Shown here one piece after another: positions 45,935 through 60,900 of a stretch of DNA of 64,000 nt. The stretch lies in contig OZ025267.1 of NCBI GenBank assembly GCA_964019165.1, positions 15,151,029-15,215,028 on the forward strand, written 5' to 3'. The first letter of the stretch is position 1; each line of letters starts with the position of its first letter. The position numbers and the translations under genes are program-made. The notes beneath the pieces are model-generated. The model saw only the letters and a list, made by a program, of their open reading frames with translations. It was not told the origin of the DNA and did not search any database. The stretch comes from Mastigias papua. Lineage: Eukaryota > Cnidaria > Scyphozoa > Rhizostomeae > Mastigiidae.

Positions 45935-48900
45935 CAGCGTTACATTCGCTATCAATTTTTGACGGATGGCAGGCTGCCCCTAGGGTGATTCGCCTACTTC
46001 TGCGGAACTCCTCGGTTGTTAGCGGCCTCCGTCCCGAATGATTAACAAATTGAAACAAATCGCCAATCACCGGTGAGTGGCATTACACAATAGAATGTCG
46101 TCTAGAGAATTAGTGAACAATACCCAAAAATCGGCTTCAGTTTGGATTTCAATGTACATATATCGACTTAGACAAAACATACTGTATTTCAACCTAACTG
46201 AAAAACACAGTACTTAACTACCAGTTAAAACTGTGGTACATGAAGAACAGTAATAGTGTCAAACTAAAGTAATTGGCTTTCGCCACACACCCTGTCCAGC
46301 CTTAATTTTTAAATTTTGATCAGCACATCGAGCACCACAAAGAGCATCCACATGCTTTGTGATTACAGATAGCTTCATATTCACAATCTGGTAGAGTCTG
46401 ATAAAGCTGTCACATTTTTTCCGTCATATATACAGCCTGTATACATACGCAGAAGAAGACTTGGGGTGGCGTAAATTCTCTACTAAGCTCCCGGAGGCTT
46501 ACTGTTTTCAATCACTTTAGAGGGGGCTTAATAAGTCATGAAATGGCCTTGTACTGTGATGAAAATATATATAAATATCAGGATGTTTCATCAATGACAT
46601 CGTCATCTTCATCAATTATTACCGCTTCTGTTTACAGCAAATAGACGTTAGAGTTTGATTGGCTTTATTGTTAAAGGGAGGGGGCTCAATGGAGAGTGGG
46701 GCTACAATTATTCACGTCACAGCTTCAAATTTCGAGCACGCAAAAAAAGCCATCTGAAATATTGAACTAATTCTGTGCAAGAAGACTTGATTCCTAACAT
46801 ACAAAATATAGGACAAGTCCGGACAGCAGAAAAAATTTTTAAAAAATGATACGACCAAGATAAATCCTGCAGGATAATCACAACTTCAAACAACTTACCC
46901 CAACTTGGCCGATGAAAATGTTTTTGACAATTCGATTCCAGTTAAGTGGAATTGATCCAATGCAATAATCTTCAAAAGAATATTAGGAGTTAAATTTCGA
47001 TTTTGTTACAGACCCAAAGTACATAGCTTCACCCGACTCTATTAGACAAGGTAGTCATTACCCTACGCACCACCACGAAAAGAGCCTAGATTCTTTGATA
47101 GCAGTTCATGAACATGTTACAGAGGTGGTATAAGATATCATGCATGGAGGATCAAAATATATCTCTAGTGGCCTAGGCCATATTCAATAGGATCCAAGAA
47201 ACAGAATCTCACACCGTAGACGGGACTCCTGAAATTGTCCGCTAACATCACAAAACTAATATGTAAATGATTCCTCAGACTTCCTTAAAATGATGATAAT
47301 ATTTAAAATGAATCAAAAAGATGAAAAAGGAGGGGTGGTAATACAATTCACCGAATACAATAATTACCTTGGCCTCTGAAAAGTCAGTGTTAGTTCGCAT
47401 CATGTCATACAATCTTGAAAACAAATCTTTTAACATATCTTGAAATTCTTCTAAACTTGATGATCCCGAAGATCTGTAACACAGGGATGATGCATTTTAA
47501 AAAACCTTCCGAATTTTAACATTTCATAAAGAAACAATGCCTTATCTCGAAAAGCTTTTAAAAGCAGAACTGATTTTATACACAATCCTTTATCAAAGGA
47601 GTTGAGAGTGGAATCAAATACTAATTCTTACTGATATCACTAATGAATGAAATTAAGCGCACTCATTAGTTATGAAATAAGTATCATATCATGAAGCACT
47701 CGGCAAATGAGATTACTACACTTGCAGCTTAAATATCATAAGGAACTGGTGCCCTACGAAGGGTTGCTTAGAATCTGCCTTGACATGTCATGCCTTCCTA
47801 GCTCGCTCAAAATACCTACAAAATTTTCCAAATAATTACTATCTCATTGGGCAAATATCCCAATGCATAATTTCGTCGTTGTTGTATAGGTTAAATTTCC
47901 ATGGGCAAATAAGACAACAAAGAAATGACATAGTACTATAAGGGCATGACACTTATATCATAGCACAAGAACTCTGGTACCGCAGTGATATTCCATATAC
48001 AGAACAATAGAGTACAGAGAGAAACGGATAAAAATGGCATTCTGAGAGAAACAAAGAACAATGGCAATGACCAATAACAAGGAAAACTGATCAGCACAGA
48101 GTACTAACATATAGAAAGCATAAATGGAAAAAGTTTTCACCTGCTGTGAAGAAACTTCGATTTGATGATTATTCTCAGAACTATTGGTAAGCTCTGGGAA
48201 AACAGAAAAATTCCATTTGCTAAAGACAGGAGATTGTTCAATTCACACAATTCAAGAAAGTATTACCATAACATTGCAAACTTCATGGTAATTCCATAAA
48301 ACTCTAACTTCCCACTCTGGCGAAAAATGTGCTAACCTATCTTTCACGCAAAATGAAGCAGTTGATTTTACACATCAAACAATGCTAGACAGAAACCGAC
48401 ATTATACAGAAATAGCCCAAGAAAGTTCAGGACGCTCCAAAAAGACTCCCATCGGAGCGAAATAATTCGGATGACAAAAAGTGTATACGAGAACATAACA
48501 AAAGCTAACAGACACTTGATATTTACGTCTAAGATAACCAACACATGTAGCTACCTTCATGGTATTTGCAAGAACATTTATTGTGCTGGAGTCCACTTTT
48601 ATTTGAAGCAGCTCTTTCAGGCAAGATATCAGACTCCTGCAAAATTTTATGAAATCTATCTATAAATATCTACATGAACACGTGAAGAAAATGTCATAAC
48701 TTATAGCAACACAGTGAAATTTAATGAACTCTTCCCTTGCACTGCCAAATGAATCGTTAAAAAAGAATGTCTGAATGTAGGAAAAACTCTCAACAAAAAT
48801 ATCCAGGATATAAAACTTCTTTTAAGATAATTCAGTGAATCAATTCTGGCTAAGAAATCAACAAAGTATCATTCGCCTAATCAATGGTCTGAAGCATCGA

Positions 48901-51900
48901 TCAACATATATTTTGGCTTAGCAATTAGTTTTTCCATCAAAGAAAACTCTCGGCTGAGTGTCCAAAAGTCCACGCAACTCTTTATCATAAAAGCACACTG
49001 ACACGTGCGAGAGAAAATGAAGACCAAGTGAAAATTTTGCATTGTCAATGAGACAAGGCAGCAATTATGAATGCTTGGAGGATAATTTTTGTTGACAACC
49101 TCACCTGAAAGCAAGAGCTCCACTGAAATGCTCATCAATATAATTATCAATAACAGACTTGAACTTATTGTACTTTTCACTTTCAACAAATGAAATGACG
49201 TGTACCTACAAGACAAGATAGACTAGCATACATAATTAATGATTTCACGTCGATTAAAATGATTTCAAATTCACATCATAAGTATAGATTGAAAGGGTTC
49301 ACTTCTGAATACTCAACCAATAATCTCAATCCAAGGGGCAGATCTAGCGGCGGTGTGGGGTAAGACAATCCCAATGTACTACCATTCGTCGGTGAATAGC
49401 TTACAACTGAAACGTCACATTGTGACAAACTTTAGGACAAAAATTTGTCAGAAACATTATTCGCCTGAAATTCCAATATATCTGAAAGTCTGTCAAGCTG
49501 AAGCTTTTCATTTATTACTTTTATCAACTTTTTAGGAAACCCGGGGTAATAAGGGTGAGAAATCTTTCAGATTCTGCGTAATTGAAAAAAGAGAGAGCTG
49601 ATTGTTTGTTTCTTTATTTCCTACGGGTATGGAAAGTTCAGATTTTATATCTAAGTACTATATGGGAAACATGAGTACAAATGGCCCTTTTGATACCAAC
49701 CTCTTGTTCAATTCAGTCTCTTTTGAGTTCTGCTGCATGTTTTAGGATAAATGAAATGTCCGAAAGATAACTGCCCAAATTCCTTAAAATATCTCCGACA
49801 GTTTTTTCTCGGGAGCATTTTCGCAGAAATCCTATTCGACGAAACTTTCTGCTCATACTGTACTCCATTTGGAACAAGACGAGAAACTATTTCGCTAACA
49901 TATCTGTCATTCTACTTGATAGCGACAGTAATTTTGTCTTGCATGCTAAATGGTGGGAATTTGGACTATCTGAATAAGGGAGAGAGTGGTAATAAAGTAC
50001 TGTTTTTACAACAGAAAGCTGACGAAAGACGTTTGAGAATATCACTAGAAATGATCCTAGAAAAGAAGCTCCTTACCAAAACTTTAAGAACTGCCATAGC
50101 ACAATCACTTCCTTTCTCCGAGAGAATGTTGAACAAAGCATCGAACACATCTTGAAGAAACTAAAATGAAGCAGCCAATCACTTACATGCAGAACACCAA
50201 CAACATAGAACAACGATCACTACTCAAGAAAGAGTCCTCAAATTCGAAGAGAAAGAAGAATAACAACTGCAACAACAATAACAACAACAACAACACAAAA
50301 GCTTATCAGTTTCCTTTTTTGTATATTGAGTTCAATAGTATTGATTGGTTGAATATCAAGATGACCCTACGTTTCCTCCAAATATATCCAAGCCCAAGTA
50401 AGGATCTAATCCCTCTAAAACTACACATTTTTTTATATAAGAAACAAACTTTGAACCTGGGGCTTTCCTTATATCTTGTAAAACCCAGCCTTAAATGTAT
50501 TTTGAAATTCTTAAAATTGTCAATAACAGCAAGGCAACTGTTAGACTAGAAATAGATTATATAGCCAAAAACATTTGAGAGATGGATACTGTTTGCATTC
50601 GTTTTCTAGTTTAACAAAAATTATCTTGCAAAAACAGTTATTTCAAGCTCACTGTTGAAGCTCAGCTTGCTTGTGTTTCTTAACTGTTTCTTAAGTTTCG
50701 CAAAGTTTGACCCTCACATTTCTTGTTTACAAATTTCTTATAAAAGAAAAAAGTTAAGCCTGCATGCATGCCCAACAAAAGACTGCCCATCTATATGGTT
50801 AGCCCGAATCATTCGAAAAATGAAACAATATGTAATGCTATTGTCTTTCTTTCATTGTACATAATGCCTTATTTTCACTATAAAGTCGTACAAATGCATA
50901 AACAATACAGAACTTGTAGCTAAATTTCTTATGTCAAACCAAACATCATCGGCTATGAACACTATTCATAAAGACAATATCCTTAAAAACTTGGGGGAAG
51001 CACTAACTCTCGGTCATGTTAAAGAAAAAGATACTACGAGATGACACACTAGGCCATATCTTCTAATTTACAAGAGTTTTACTTCAAAATGCTATCAAGG
51101 ACAACGTGCAGAATACCAAGACAAAGTGTATTACAGCAAAGGTGATTCAACTACCTTGACAATTTCTTCTGCTTCTACGTTCAAAACTGATTGAAGGGCA
51201 GTCAGGACATCATCTGGTTTCAATCGCCATTTCAACAAACCAACTAATTCAGCTGAAAGGGAGCCACATTTCAATCACATATCTACCAATTACAAAATCA
51301 TTAGTATTATTATTACTACTCTTCCACAATATTCTGCTCTTCAGCAAAATAGAGTATTCCATGGCTGAATAGAATCATTGATTACTCACAATTCTGCGTT
51401 AATTTCGTCGAGCATAAATTCGTCCTAATCGAGAATGATTCTTTCAAACTTCTACTGGATCCACTGGCAACCTTTCCTTGCTTTTGTTGAGCAATCAGTT
51501 CGCTCTGTCGTGATGGCAGCTTCATATACGTACGCACATCAGTGAAACTAACATGTGAATCGTACTGTGATATGAAAAAAACAAAGATATCAATGCTAGT
51601 CTTTCAGTGCAAGTATTAAAATCGAATGGCTTATGGCTTGAGAATTACAGTGAATGCATATTCATTCAAATATATACAAATCCCTGCAACGCTCTTTCTC
51701 TGATAGAATCAGTTTGACGTAACATGACTATCTCCAAACAAATGATTTTAACACGAAACACAAAGAGTAAATGATTATAATAAATAACAAATAAACATTC
51801 GAAGATAACCACGCAACGTTACACATAGATATCTGAGATGAAAACTGAACCGTAAACAAAGTTAGAATTATTTTTATTATTATTATTATAAAATTACTAT

Positions 51901-54900
51901 TATTTTAAAATTATTTACAGTAGGCAAAATTGAAGCCTACTATTTACAAAAAATTACAAATTAAAATTAATTACAATAAATGTGCATCAAATATTATAGA
52001 GGATAAAACAACAAAATTAATTACAATGAATGGGTAAAATGCACGAAATTAAAACTAAAGGACTCAGAATATAGGAATAACTATTTCAAGAATCCAATCT
52101 GCGCAACGTAAGGCAAATGAAATTCAAGCAAAGCTCATACACAATAAATGTGAAGATGTGAACACTGGGGAGAAGAGTTTTAAAGTTGTCAATCTCTTGT
52201 TTCAAGGAGTATATTAAAACTAGGAGAGAACTCATGTGAGCAAATACGGTATTGTAAATTTTATATTAGAAACGAGAATGTTTCTTGCTTGTCACTTGCT
52301 ATGGTAAAACTGCTTGGTTTCACAAGCAACTAGGGCAACCAGGTGGACTCAGCTTCTCAATATATCAGGCAAAGAGTTATTTATAAACTCAAAGAGACAA
52401 TGAGATGAAATACAGTCTATACATAAGATCTGAAACTTCACGTCACCTTGTAAAGAAATAATTCATATTCATCATCTTTCAATACGGTGCCATCTTCATT
52501 CACCAGTTTCAAATAAGAAAAACCAAAAAACTTCTCTCCTTTCGATCGACCTGGAATGAATAAAGATGGCGTTTTCGAAGGTCTATTCACACAAGAGACT
52601 GCCAAAACAGAAGGGAGAAGTCTAATTCCAAATTGCTTCTATTGATATTGTTTGAAGCAACATTTTAAGAAGGCATAATGTTGACATACTCAATCGTGCA
52701 ATGAAAGATTTATCATTCTACATATAAAACATTTTTCACCATGTGCTTAAGAGCTTCGACAGAAATTTTGGCCAGAAAACTCATAATTTGCTACAATATT
52801 GAGAATTAGTTGTGAAATACATAAACAGGGCGTCGAAAACCAAAAGTCTGTGACTGTTTCTACGTCTCAGAATTGCCAACAGGGCATTTCTTTCTTCAAC
52901 TTTTAAAAGTAACCAAGGGTCTAATGAGCTCTAATTGCACAATGACATATGATAGCAAAAAGCAAGCAATTTTCAGACTCTCATGAAGTATTCTTACAAA
53001 AAGGCTCTACAACAACGAGGAACTTGTCAAAGACAGACAATGGAACGAAAAGTGATTTAGGTTTCGTAAGAATAGTTTTGTTCATTATCCCATGACATGT
53101 CTGCAACTAAATTAGCTTGGGGTGACAAAAGTAGAATCTGACAATTGAAAGAGGTGATCAACTTACTCTCGTGTCTAGTGCAATGGCTATATGTAAACCG
53201 TAAATGTGCAATGTGAAAGTCAGCCAATGGAATTTGTACCTGATAGATCGTATGATAACAGAAATAAAATACTAAAACACTCAAAATAGCACCAAAGGAA
53301 CAAGAGAAGAGACACTTGAAATGAGAAAATTCCTAATAAAGTAAATCCTAATGTAAGGAACATACGAAGACGATGACGCTCATCTGTGCAAGAATATGTT
53401 GTATAAACCGATATTATGATGAAAGGGTTGCTCGTAATCATAGGATTTAGGAATCATTGATGCTATCATCTTCCCCTCAAAACTTCTAAAATGTGGACGC
53501 ATAATCAAAGACAACGAGCAAATTCTGAATAAGATAAACAACTAGGTAACAATAACTTAAGAAAGAATACAAACCTTTATTCTCTCATTCCACTGGGGAT
53601 TATTATTGTGATAAAATACGAAAGAATGGTATTCAGAAACGGGTTGCTCCCCAGTTCCATCAACAATACAATCCTACAATTTAAAATTGAATTGGACTAT
53701 ATTATGGCATAAAAGTTTTCTTGAAAAAATAGTATTAGGAGGCGGTACTGGCATAAGTGACTCTGCACCTCCATCAAAATATGAAATACCATTTTTCTTC
53801 ATAGTCACGTTTCAGTAAAAAGGAAATAAGGAAAAGGAGGCCGTCGCAAATGGTCTACCAAAAATAAGTAAGGTTGCCTTGATAAAAGAAACTATTGACA
53901 ACAAACTTAACCATCAGGAATTCGGATAGCAAAATATTGTATGGTGAATGTTCCCATTGAAATAACTCAAGTATCTCGCTAGCAATAAGTTTCACTATAG
54001 CACGAAAAAGCGGGAACATTGCTTTAGCATACTGACAGCTATGCGAAAAGAATGTTCCCGCTTTGTCGTGCTATAGTGAAGTTCTGTAGTGCCAATAGGA
54101 ATAAGTTGCACGATATGCAATCACATACCAAGCAGATGTACGAAAACTCATACTTTCAAATCAAGGAGGTCAGCTTTTCAAAAATGGTATTTCATCAGTT
54201 GTATATGCATATGGTACTACTAACACGCCATAAATGTCCTACCCATTCAGCAATATAACGAATGTAATAGATGTGTAGTTACATGTAAACCGTAAATAAA
54301 CACAGCCCTGCGCGGGAGCTTACATTTATAATCCTGCCTCTATCTGTTACGACTGACATGGTTACTTCCACATTTCTTTGGGCCGTTTTACCACCTGTAA
54401 TAAACCATGCAAGAACTCAATAAGTTGACGTATTGAAAAAGAGAATAAATATTGAAATCATGCTACAGTAATAGATATTTGATTTCATCAACAATGAGGT
54501 ATAACACACATATCAACGCATGCATGTACAGTGGAACCTCGGTTTTCGAATGCAGTTCGTTCCTAACAAATGGTAGAAAAAACTCATTAGTTCGAAAACT
54601 GAAATAACATGTCCCATAAGAGATAAATAACAGTCAATGTAGGTGGATGACCATGACTAATGGTTGAAATAGTGTAAGACTTAAAATAAACACAAAAGGC
54701 ACAAAAACTTGTGAATACGCCGTTCGAGACACACTCACGATGGTTGTGAGAAGTAGATTGAGCAAGTGACGCCATACGTTTTCGAACAGCAAGATAAATT
54801 TGTCTCGAACTTTTTGGTCAAACCCCATTTTAACTTCAAGTTCGTTCGACCTCTGAGGTTCCACTGTATACTAATACTTTATGGCTGGAGGTTATTTGCG

Positions 54901-57900
54901 CACAGCAGTCAGTGCATATAGAAAGAAACACTACATAAAAATAAGCTAGGATGACTCAAGGGAGGAGGGGGGATTTCCGCAAGGCTAGGAAGATGTTATG
55001 CATTGCTGACACTGTATCCAAGGGTGTACCGAAGAAGGGGTGAGGAGGTATGTCCCCACTTTTGCAGAAACCGTCGGTAATTTTATGGCTCGTAGGTAAA
55101 AGTTGTCATAACAATCATCACTTATCGGTAATTACAGTTCCTTATCAGTAATTATGCAGCCTTGTTCAAAAATCTTCTGGTAAATGTCTTTTGCTACACC
55201 CCTGCACTAAAATGTTCTTCTGTCATTGAGTATCTCTGTAATCATTACACCAAAAACTACTAAAATGCAACATATGTATTGTTCAAGAAGCGAAACTTCC
55301 TTAGTAAGCATATCGAATTAAGATACTCTGAAGAGCTAAGTCAAAAAACACAGAACATGAAAAACACACCTTTTTCGAAATCTGCATGTGCAATTGTCAC
55401 ATAAAAGTCGTTTCTTATATCACCTATAAAATGAGACAATATGTTTATTAACAGGCTGCCAAATCCTATGAAGGGTCAAAAATTATTTAATCTTTGCATG
55501 AGGAAACAAAACTTATAATCGATACGATGACAGTTATATCATCCCTATACAGAGCAAGGCTGGTCGGCAAATTATTAAAATTCATACATAAAGGGCGCCT
55601 AACAATGGTCAACATGAACAATTTTCACGGTTTCTAGATCCGTCCTATCTGCAGAAAAAAATGTCCAATAAATTCAGACCTGGCATTATCACTTCAGGAA
55701 ACCCAAGCCTTCTTGTTACTGCCACTTGCGCCTTCTTTAGCAAAGGATTTTCATCTAGAACCTAAAAAGATTCTCACAAAAATTATACGCATTCCATAGC
55801 AAAGAGTACTTGAGGTTAAGATCCTAAAGCCTGGTTTCCATATAATAGTGACGATCGTCGCAGTCGCAGAAAATGTGTGCGACGATCCTGACGATCATAG
55901 AGAAACATCAATTTTCCTTGCAGTCACGATCATGACGATCAGGATCGTCGCAGTCGTGGAGATAGAAACTGGTTCTATCTCGACGATTGAGACGATCCAG
56001 TGACGATTGAGAATTTAATGGAAACCACTTTCGCGGCGTTGGCCACGATTCAGACGATCCGTGTTGTTGTTGCTTTGCCCTAAATCGTAAATTCAAAATG
56101 GTATGCTCCATATCGTCTGCGTTCTTTAAATATAGCTCGAACCCAAAAACGAGGTTTTTTCATTTCTTCCTTTGGATGCGTTGCCTTAAAGCAGCAAGAA
56201 GAAGAAACGCATGTCCTTGCAACAACAGCACCTCAGTATCATCATTAGCATCAGCAGCCATCTTTGGTTTTGTTCATTGTGACTTGGCGCCACAACCAAA
56301 TAGAACAGAGCCAAATTTAGCTGTTACACGATTGCGACGATTTTATGGAAATCTTGGGTCGTCAGGATCGTCACAATCGTGAAAACAAAAATTTCGACGA
56401 TCTTGGCGATTGCGACGATTGTGACGATCAAATGGAAACCAGGAATAAGAGAAAAGTCGTTGGCTACAATACAATGTAAGATTGTCGCTCGAATCCTGCA
56501 ACTAAAGGTTATTGAGAAATTAAATATATATGACTGTCATTGTTGCTTCGATTCTACTAACATGAAAAGTATGAATATAAACAATGCCAGATCCGCTAAT
56601 CAAATAATATATTGAACAAAAAAATACCTTTTCTAGATCACCTTGTAATATCTTGAGCCCAATACAGATCTCTAAATAAAGGAAACAAATAAATAAAGAC
56701 TATGCACTAGAAAGAAATATGAATAACTATTAGAGAATCATAAGAATTTCAGTCAGTACAAGTCAGTATATTGAAATATCAACAACTTCAAAATATAGCA
56801 ATTAGAGAATAGCAGAAAACTATTGCAACTCTGGTTAATATCCATTTTCAAGCGCAATCATGCACACAACTATACACTTATAAGGGCAATCTACTTTCAT
56901 GAGAGCAAATCATACGAAACTCGAAATTAAGACAATCCTTGTTGACTGTCATACTGGCACAAAACAGATATGCATAGGTGCTGATATCAAAAATCATAGC
57001 AAATTACATCGGCGACTTCGCTACTATGAGCTCTAGCAATCGCCTGCAGAGCTATATAAGCAAAGGAAAATACCAAAGGATTTTAAGGATGTCTCAAGCA
57101 AACATCAGCAAAGCAAAAGATACCATTAGGATTTGATCCTGAATTACTGAACTTCGTTGTTTGCTTTTTAATGATATAATCCTCTAAGAGATGAAACTCT
57201 GATTCGCTGCAGCTGTTGATAATAAAAACGACGTTTGAGTTTCAATTTTGAAACTATTAAAATATTGTGTTCCTTGCGCTATCCTTGTCATAGTGAACAA
57301 TCCTTAGCTACTAACGGTAGATGGTACAGAATAAATCTGATCAACTGTACTAGAAATAGCGGTTATATCAACAAAATAACAATCAACAAATGGTGATGCA
57401 TAAATGATACAAACTAAAGTATCATCGAAGAGTGAAATCATAAATGAAGAATGCAACTAAGAGTTGAAAGATAAGAAAAAAAATAAAAATCTGCAGTCAC
57501 TAAATATTTCAACATTGAATTCAGCCACGGTGTATTCTTATGTTTTTATGAAAGCAGTTGCATCATTTGCCTAGGTGCACGAAAGGTGTAGTAAAAGAAA
57601 AATGTAGATTACCTGTGGATCGGTATGGTGAATTCTTTCTCCTCTTCATCTAGAACTTTCTCACGTAAGATATCGCCCACAAACAACACTAAAATCAATA
57701 TATAAAATCCTAATTCACCATAGTAGATGGACAAAGCAAATTATTATAGATTAAAAAGCATGTTAAATTTTCACGACATCCATGTCTACTACCATACAAT
57801 AATGTTCATGCCAGATACAAAACGATACTTGGTGCAGGATTCGAATAAAGAATAAACAAACATGACCACGAATATTGGGACAAACCTCCAGCTCCAAACG

Positions 57901-60900
57901 GCCTTCGAAATGCTGTTAAAGGATTCTTCCTTGAGTCGATGACTAGCTTTCCTATAACAATATACAAGGAGTTAGACCTCTATTCAAAAGTAACCTGAAA
58001 TCTTCCTGCAGTCATGCGCTAAAGAACTCACCTTCCCGAGCACCTGTGTCCTATTGCTTTCAGCAAGAAAAATTTAATTTAAGTGCAGTTTCAATGGCGG
58101 TCTAGTACAAAATACAGTATATAATAGTAAGTGTGTATCATGTATGTTTTCGGACTAGGTATTCCTTGAAATGAAGAAAATTCAGGACAAAATATATAAT
58201 ATCATATAACAGCTTTCAATTAAGTAATTGATAACTCCCTCAAAAACTTAATAAGTCAATCGATTCATGAACTTATTCGTATTATATTGAGCTAAAGAAC
58301 AGCCATTAATTCAAGGAGAAGTATCTTGATTGAGAATCTTTCGTAAAACAAGAAATTTATCTCAAAATTGAAAATCTACTTTAAGAACCTACAGACTACT
58401 TTGAAAATAAGCAGACATGCATGTTTTATTCGCCGGTGATAAGACCCTTGCCACCAAATTAAACTTCTCTAACTAGTTCCCAAATTATCATGTTTTAAAA
58501 TACTGATCCAACCCCATAAATTCTTAAATACCAGACAACAAATCACATTATATAATAGACATAAGTCTTCTACAGTTCAAAAACTTTAAATCTTTACAGT
58601 TTCATTTTATCTTTTGTTTATTAACTTTTTCCACTACATTTACTTGTACCTGATTTTAAACTGCTCACTCTTGATAATTTCTTGTGACTACCTGATCCTG
58701 TGAATCAATTTTAGAAGTTCTTGAAAGAAATCCTATGATTTTAAATTGGTAGATAGATTTAAATTTATACATACCAAGCAAAAACTCTCAATATAATCGT
58801 TATATCAGCTTCTCTTATTAAAGTGCTAAGGCTCTATGATCTTGATATTTTAAACAAGGTTTACTTTCGTATTTGAAAGTGTTGTCGAAAACGTATAATA
58901 ATTGATGACTGCTATTAATTTTAACAATCAATACCGTAACTCTTATAAATAAGCAAAAGGATTTTAGATATTAAGTGGAAAAGGACTGAGTACTACAGTT
59001 TGAAACTTCCCTCCACATTTACAGTTCCAAACAGAGCCCTTTTACCATTACAGACTGAGCATTAAATTTAGGCATTGAAGAGGCATTGAAGAGAGACTCC
59101 GGTTAAAGTTTTAATTTTATCATTTGCTCCTTTCTATGAGAACTGCCTTTGAATTTTACAGCAAGAACGATTTGGCGAATAGAGTTTTCTCAATCATCGC
59201 AAAAACCGGAAAAAGGATACTTGACAATATCCTTCAGGGCAAATAGCACTTCAGTGGAATACAAACAAAAAATACACCTTTTCTGAAGATACGGCAAACC
59301 AAGTAAAGTTCACGTAACAAATCCGAGCTCGTTAGATCCTAAAAAGCGAAATTTAGCAAGAACATTTAATGACTAAACTGAACATGACAGAACGGACTTG
59401 GGAATTGCTTTGAGAACAACACATATATTAAGCAACAGTGAGAGGAAACTGTAGAGAAACCATAGTGTAGAATAATGTAAGGTTGGGGTGAGGAATTGAT
59501 GCAAAAATACATAAATCAAGGAAATGCTCAAAAGAAAAGAGACATAAAGAATTATACCCGACAAAAAGGCAATGAAATACCTCGAATAATAGACAATCAA
59601 AGTTAACTGAATAAAAGACTATTACTGCAGAGTATCGCACTTAATGAATATTTAGTAAAAAAGTACTGAAGCATTCTAATATATTGAACATTGTAGTGTA
59701 GACTTGGTGAAACAGAACGCATCAAGTTTCATTTTGCTGCTCTGAAGATCATTAGAATGTGAGATGTCAGAATAAATATATCATGTCTTTAGCTTGTGTG
59801 ACTAAACCAGGGATCGAAACTCTAGCCTATCAAAAGCAAATAAGTAACAATTTTTAAGGACTCTAGGCATTCATTTCGTTGCTTGAGATAAATGAGCAAC
59901 AAACTCTGCAAGAAACCAACATCAGCTAATATCGCAGATTATACTTCCAAATCATTCTTGTGTTTAATAATTTCTTTCGTTTAGTCTAAACAAAAATGAG
60001 GGAAACTTACAGTAAACAAAGCAAACATTTTCTCAAGCAAATCAAGATCTTTAGGCATCCCATGCTTACTATAGGTCACCATATAACGTTCACTGCAACA
60101 AAAACAGAGACCGTTTAAAGCAGTTTGCAATAAGAATGGGGCAGCATTTATGGTAATCACTAAACACAACTTCCCATAAAAATGGTAAATTCACGGGTAA
60201 ATTCCCAAAAAGATTTGGAAGATACTAGAAAAGACAATGTAAACCCCTAGTGTTACAAGAAAAACAAGCAGGACAGAGATCAATACCATAAAGAGATTGA
60301 CAAATGAATATACGAGTATAGCCATACGGTATACCTTAAGTATCCTGACTCCTTGCTATCATAAAGTGCAAAATACATGACAGACTCTTCGCCAACGTTC
60401 ACCATAAAACTCTTCATGCTCATAAGCAAATGCCGCGGTCCACCTCTCGACAAACCAAGCAAGTTGCTTTTCCCGCCAGAATCGTTCCGCTAAGAAGGAG
60501 AAGGGTTGATAAATAGATAAAAGAAGTTGAGGAATCGAGGTTAATGTCACAACTGAGATTGTGGAAGAAAGTTCATCTTCTACAAAACTCTCTCGGGCGT
60601 TAGTTTGTAAAAGCAAGCAAAATACTCCACCGTTTTAACAACGGCTCTGCCACAACCCAGATAGCCTCAAATCCAATGATGCAAATCAGAGAGAACATTT
60701 GGGTGTCTTCCTCCTCAAGGTCGAAGAGAAAAATATTTTCTAATATGCAACAAAAGCGAATCAATTATATAGGCAATTAGATAGGCCAACTCACACAAAA
60801 TGTGGCAAGTGGCCACTAGGGAGCTTACAACTGATATTATACAACTATACACAACTTAAAAGTCCAATTTGCAGAAGAACAAAAAACGTACAATTTATGG

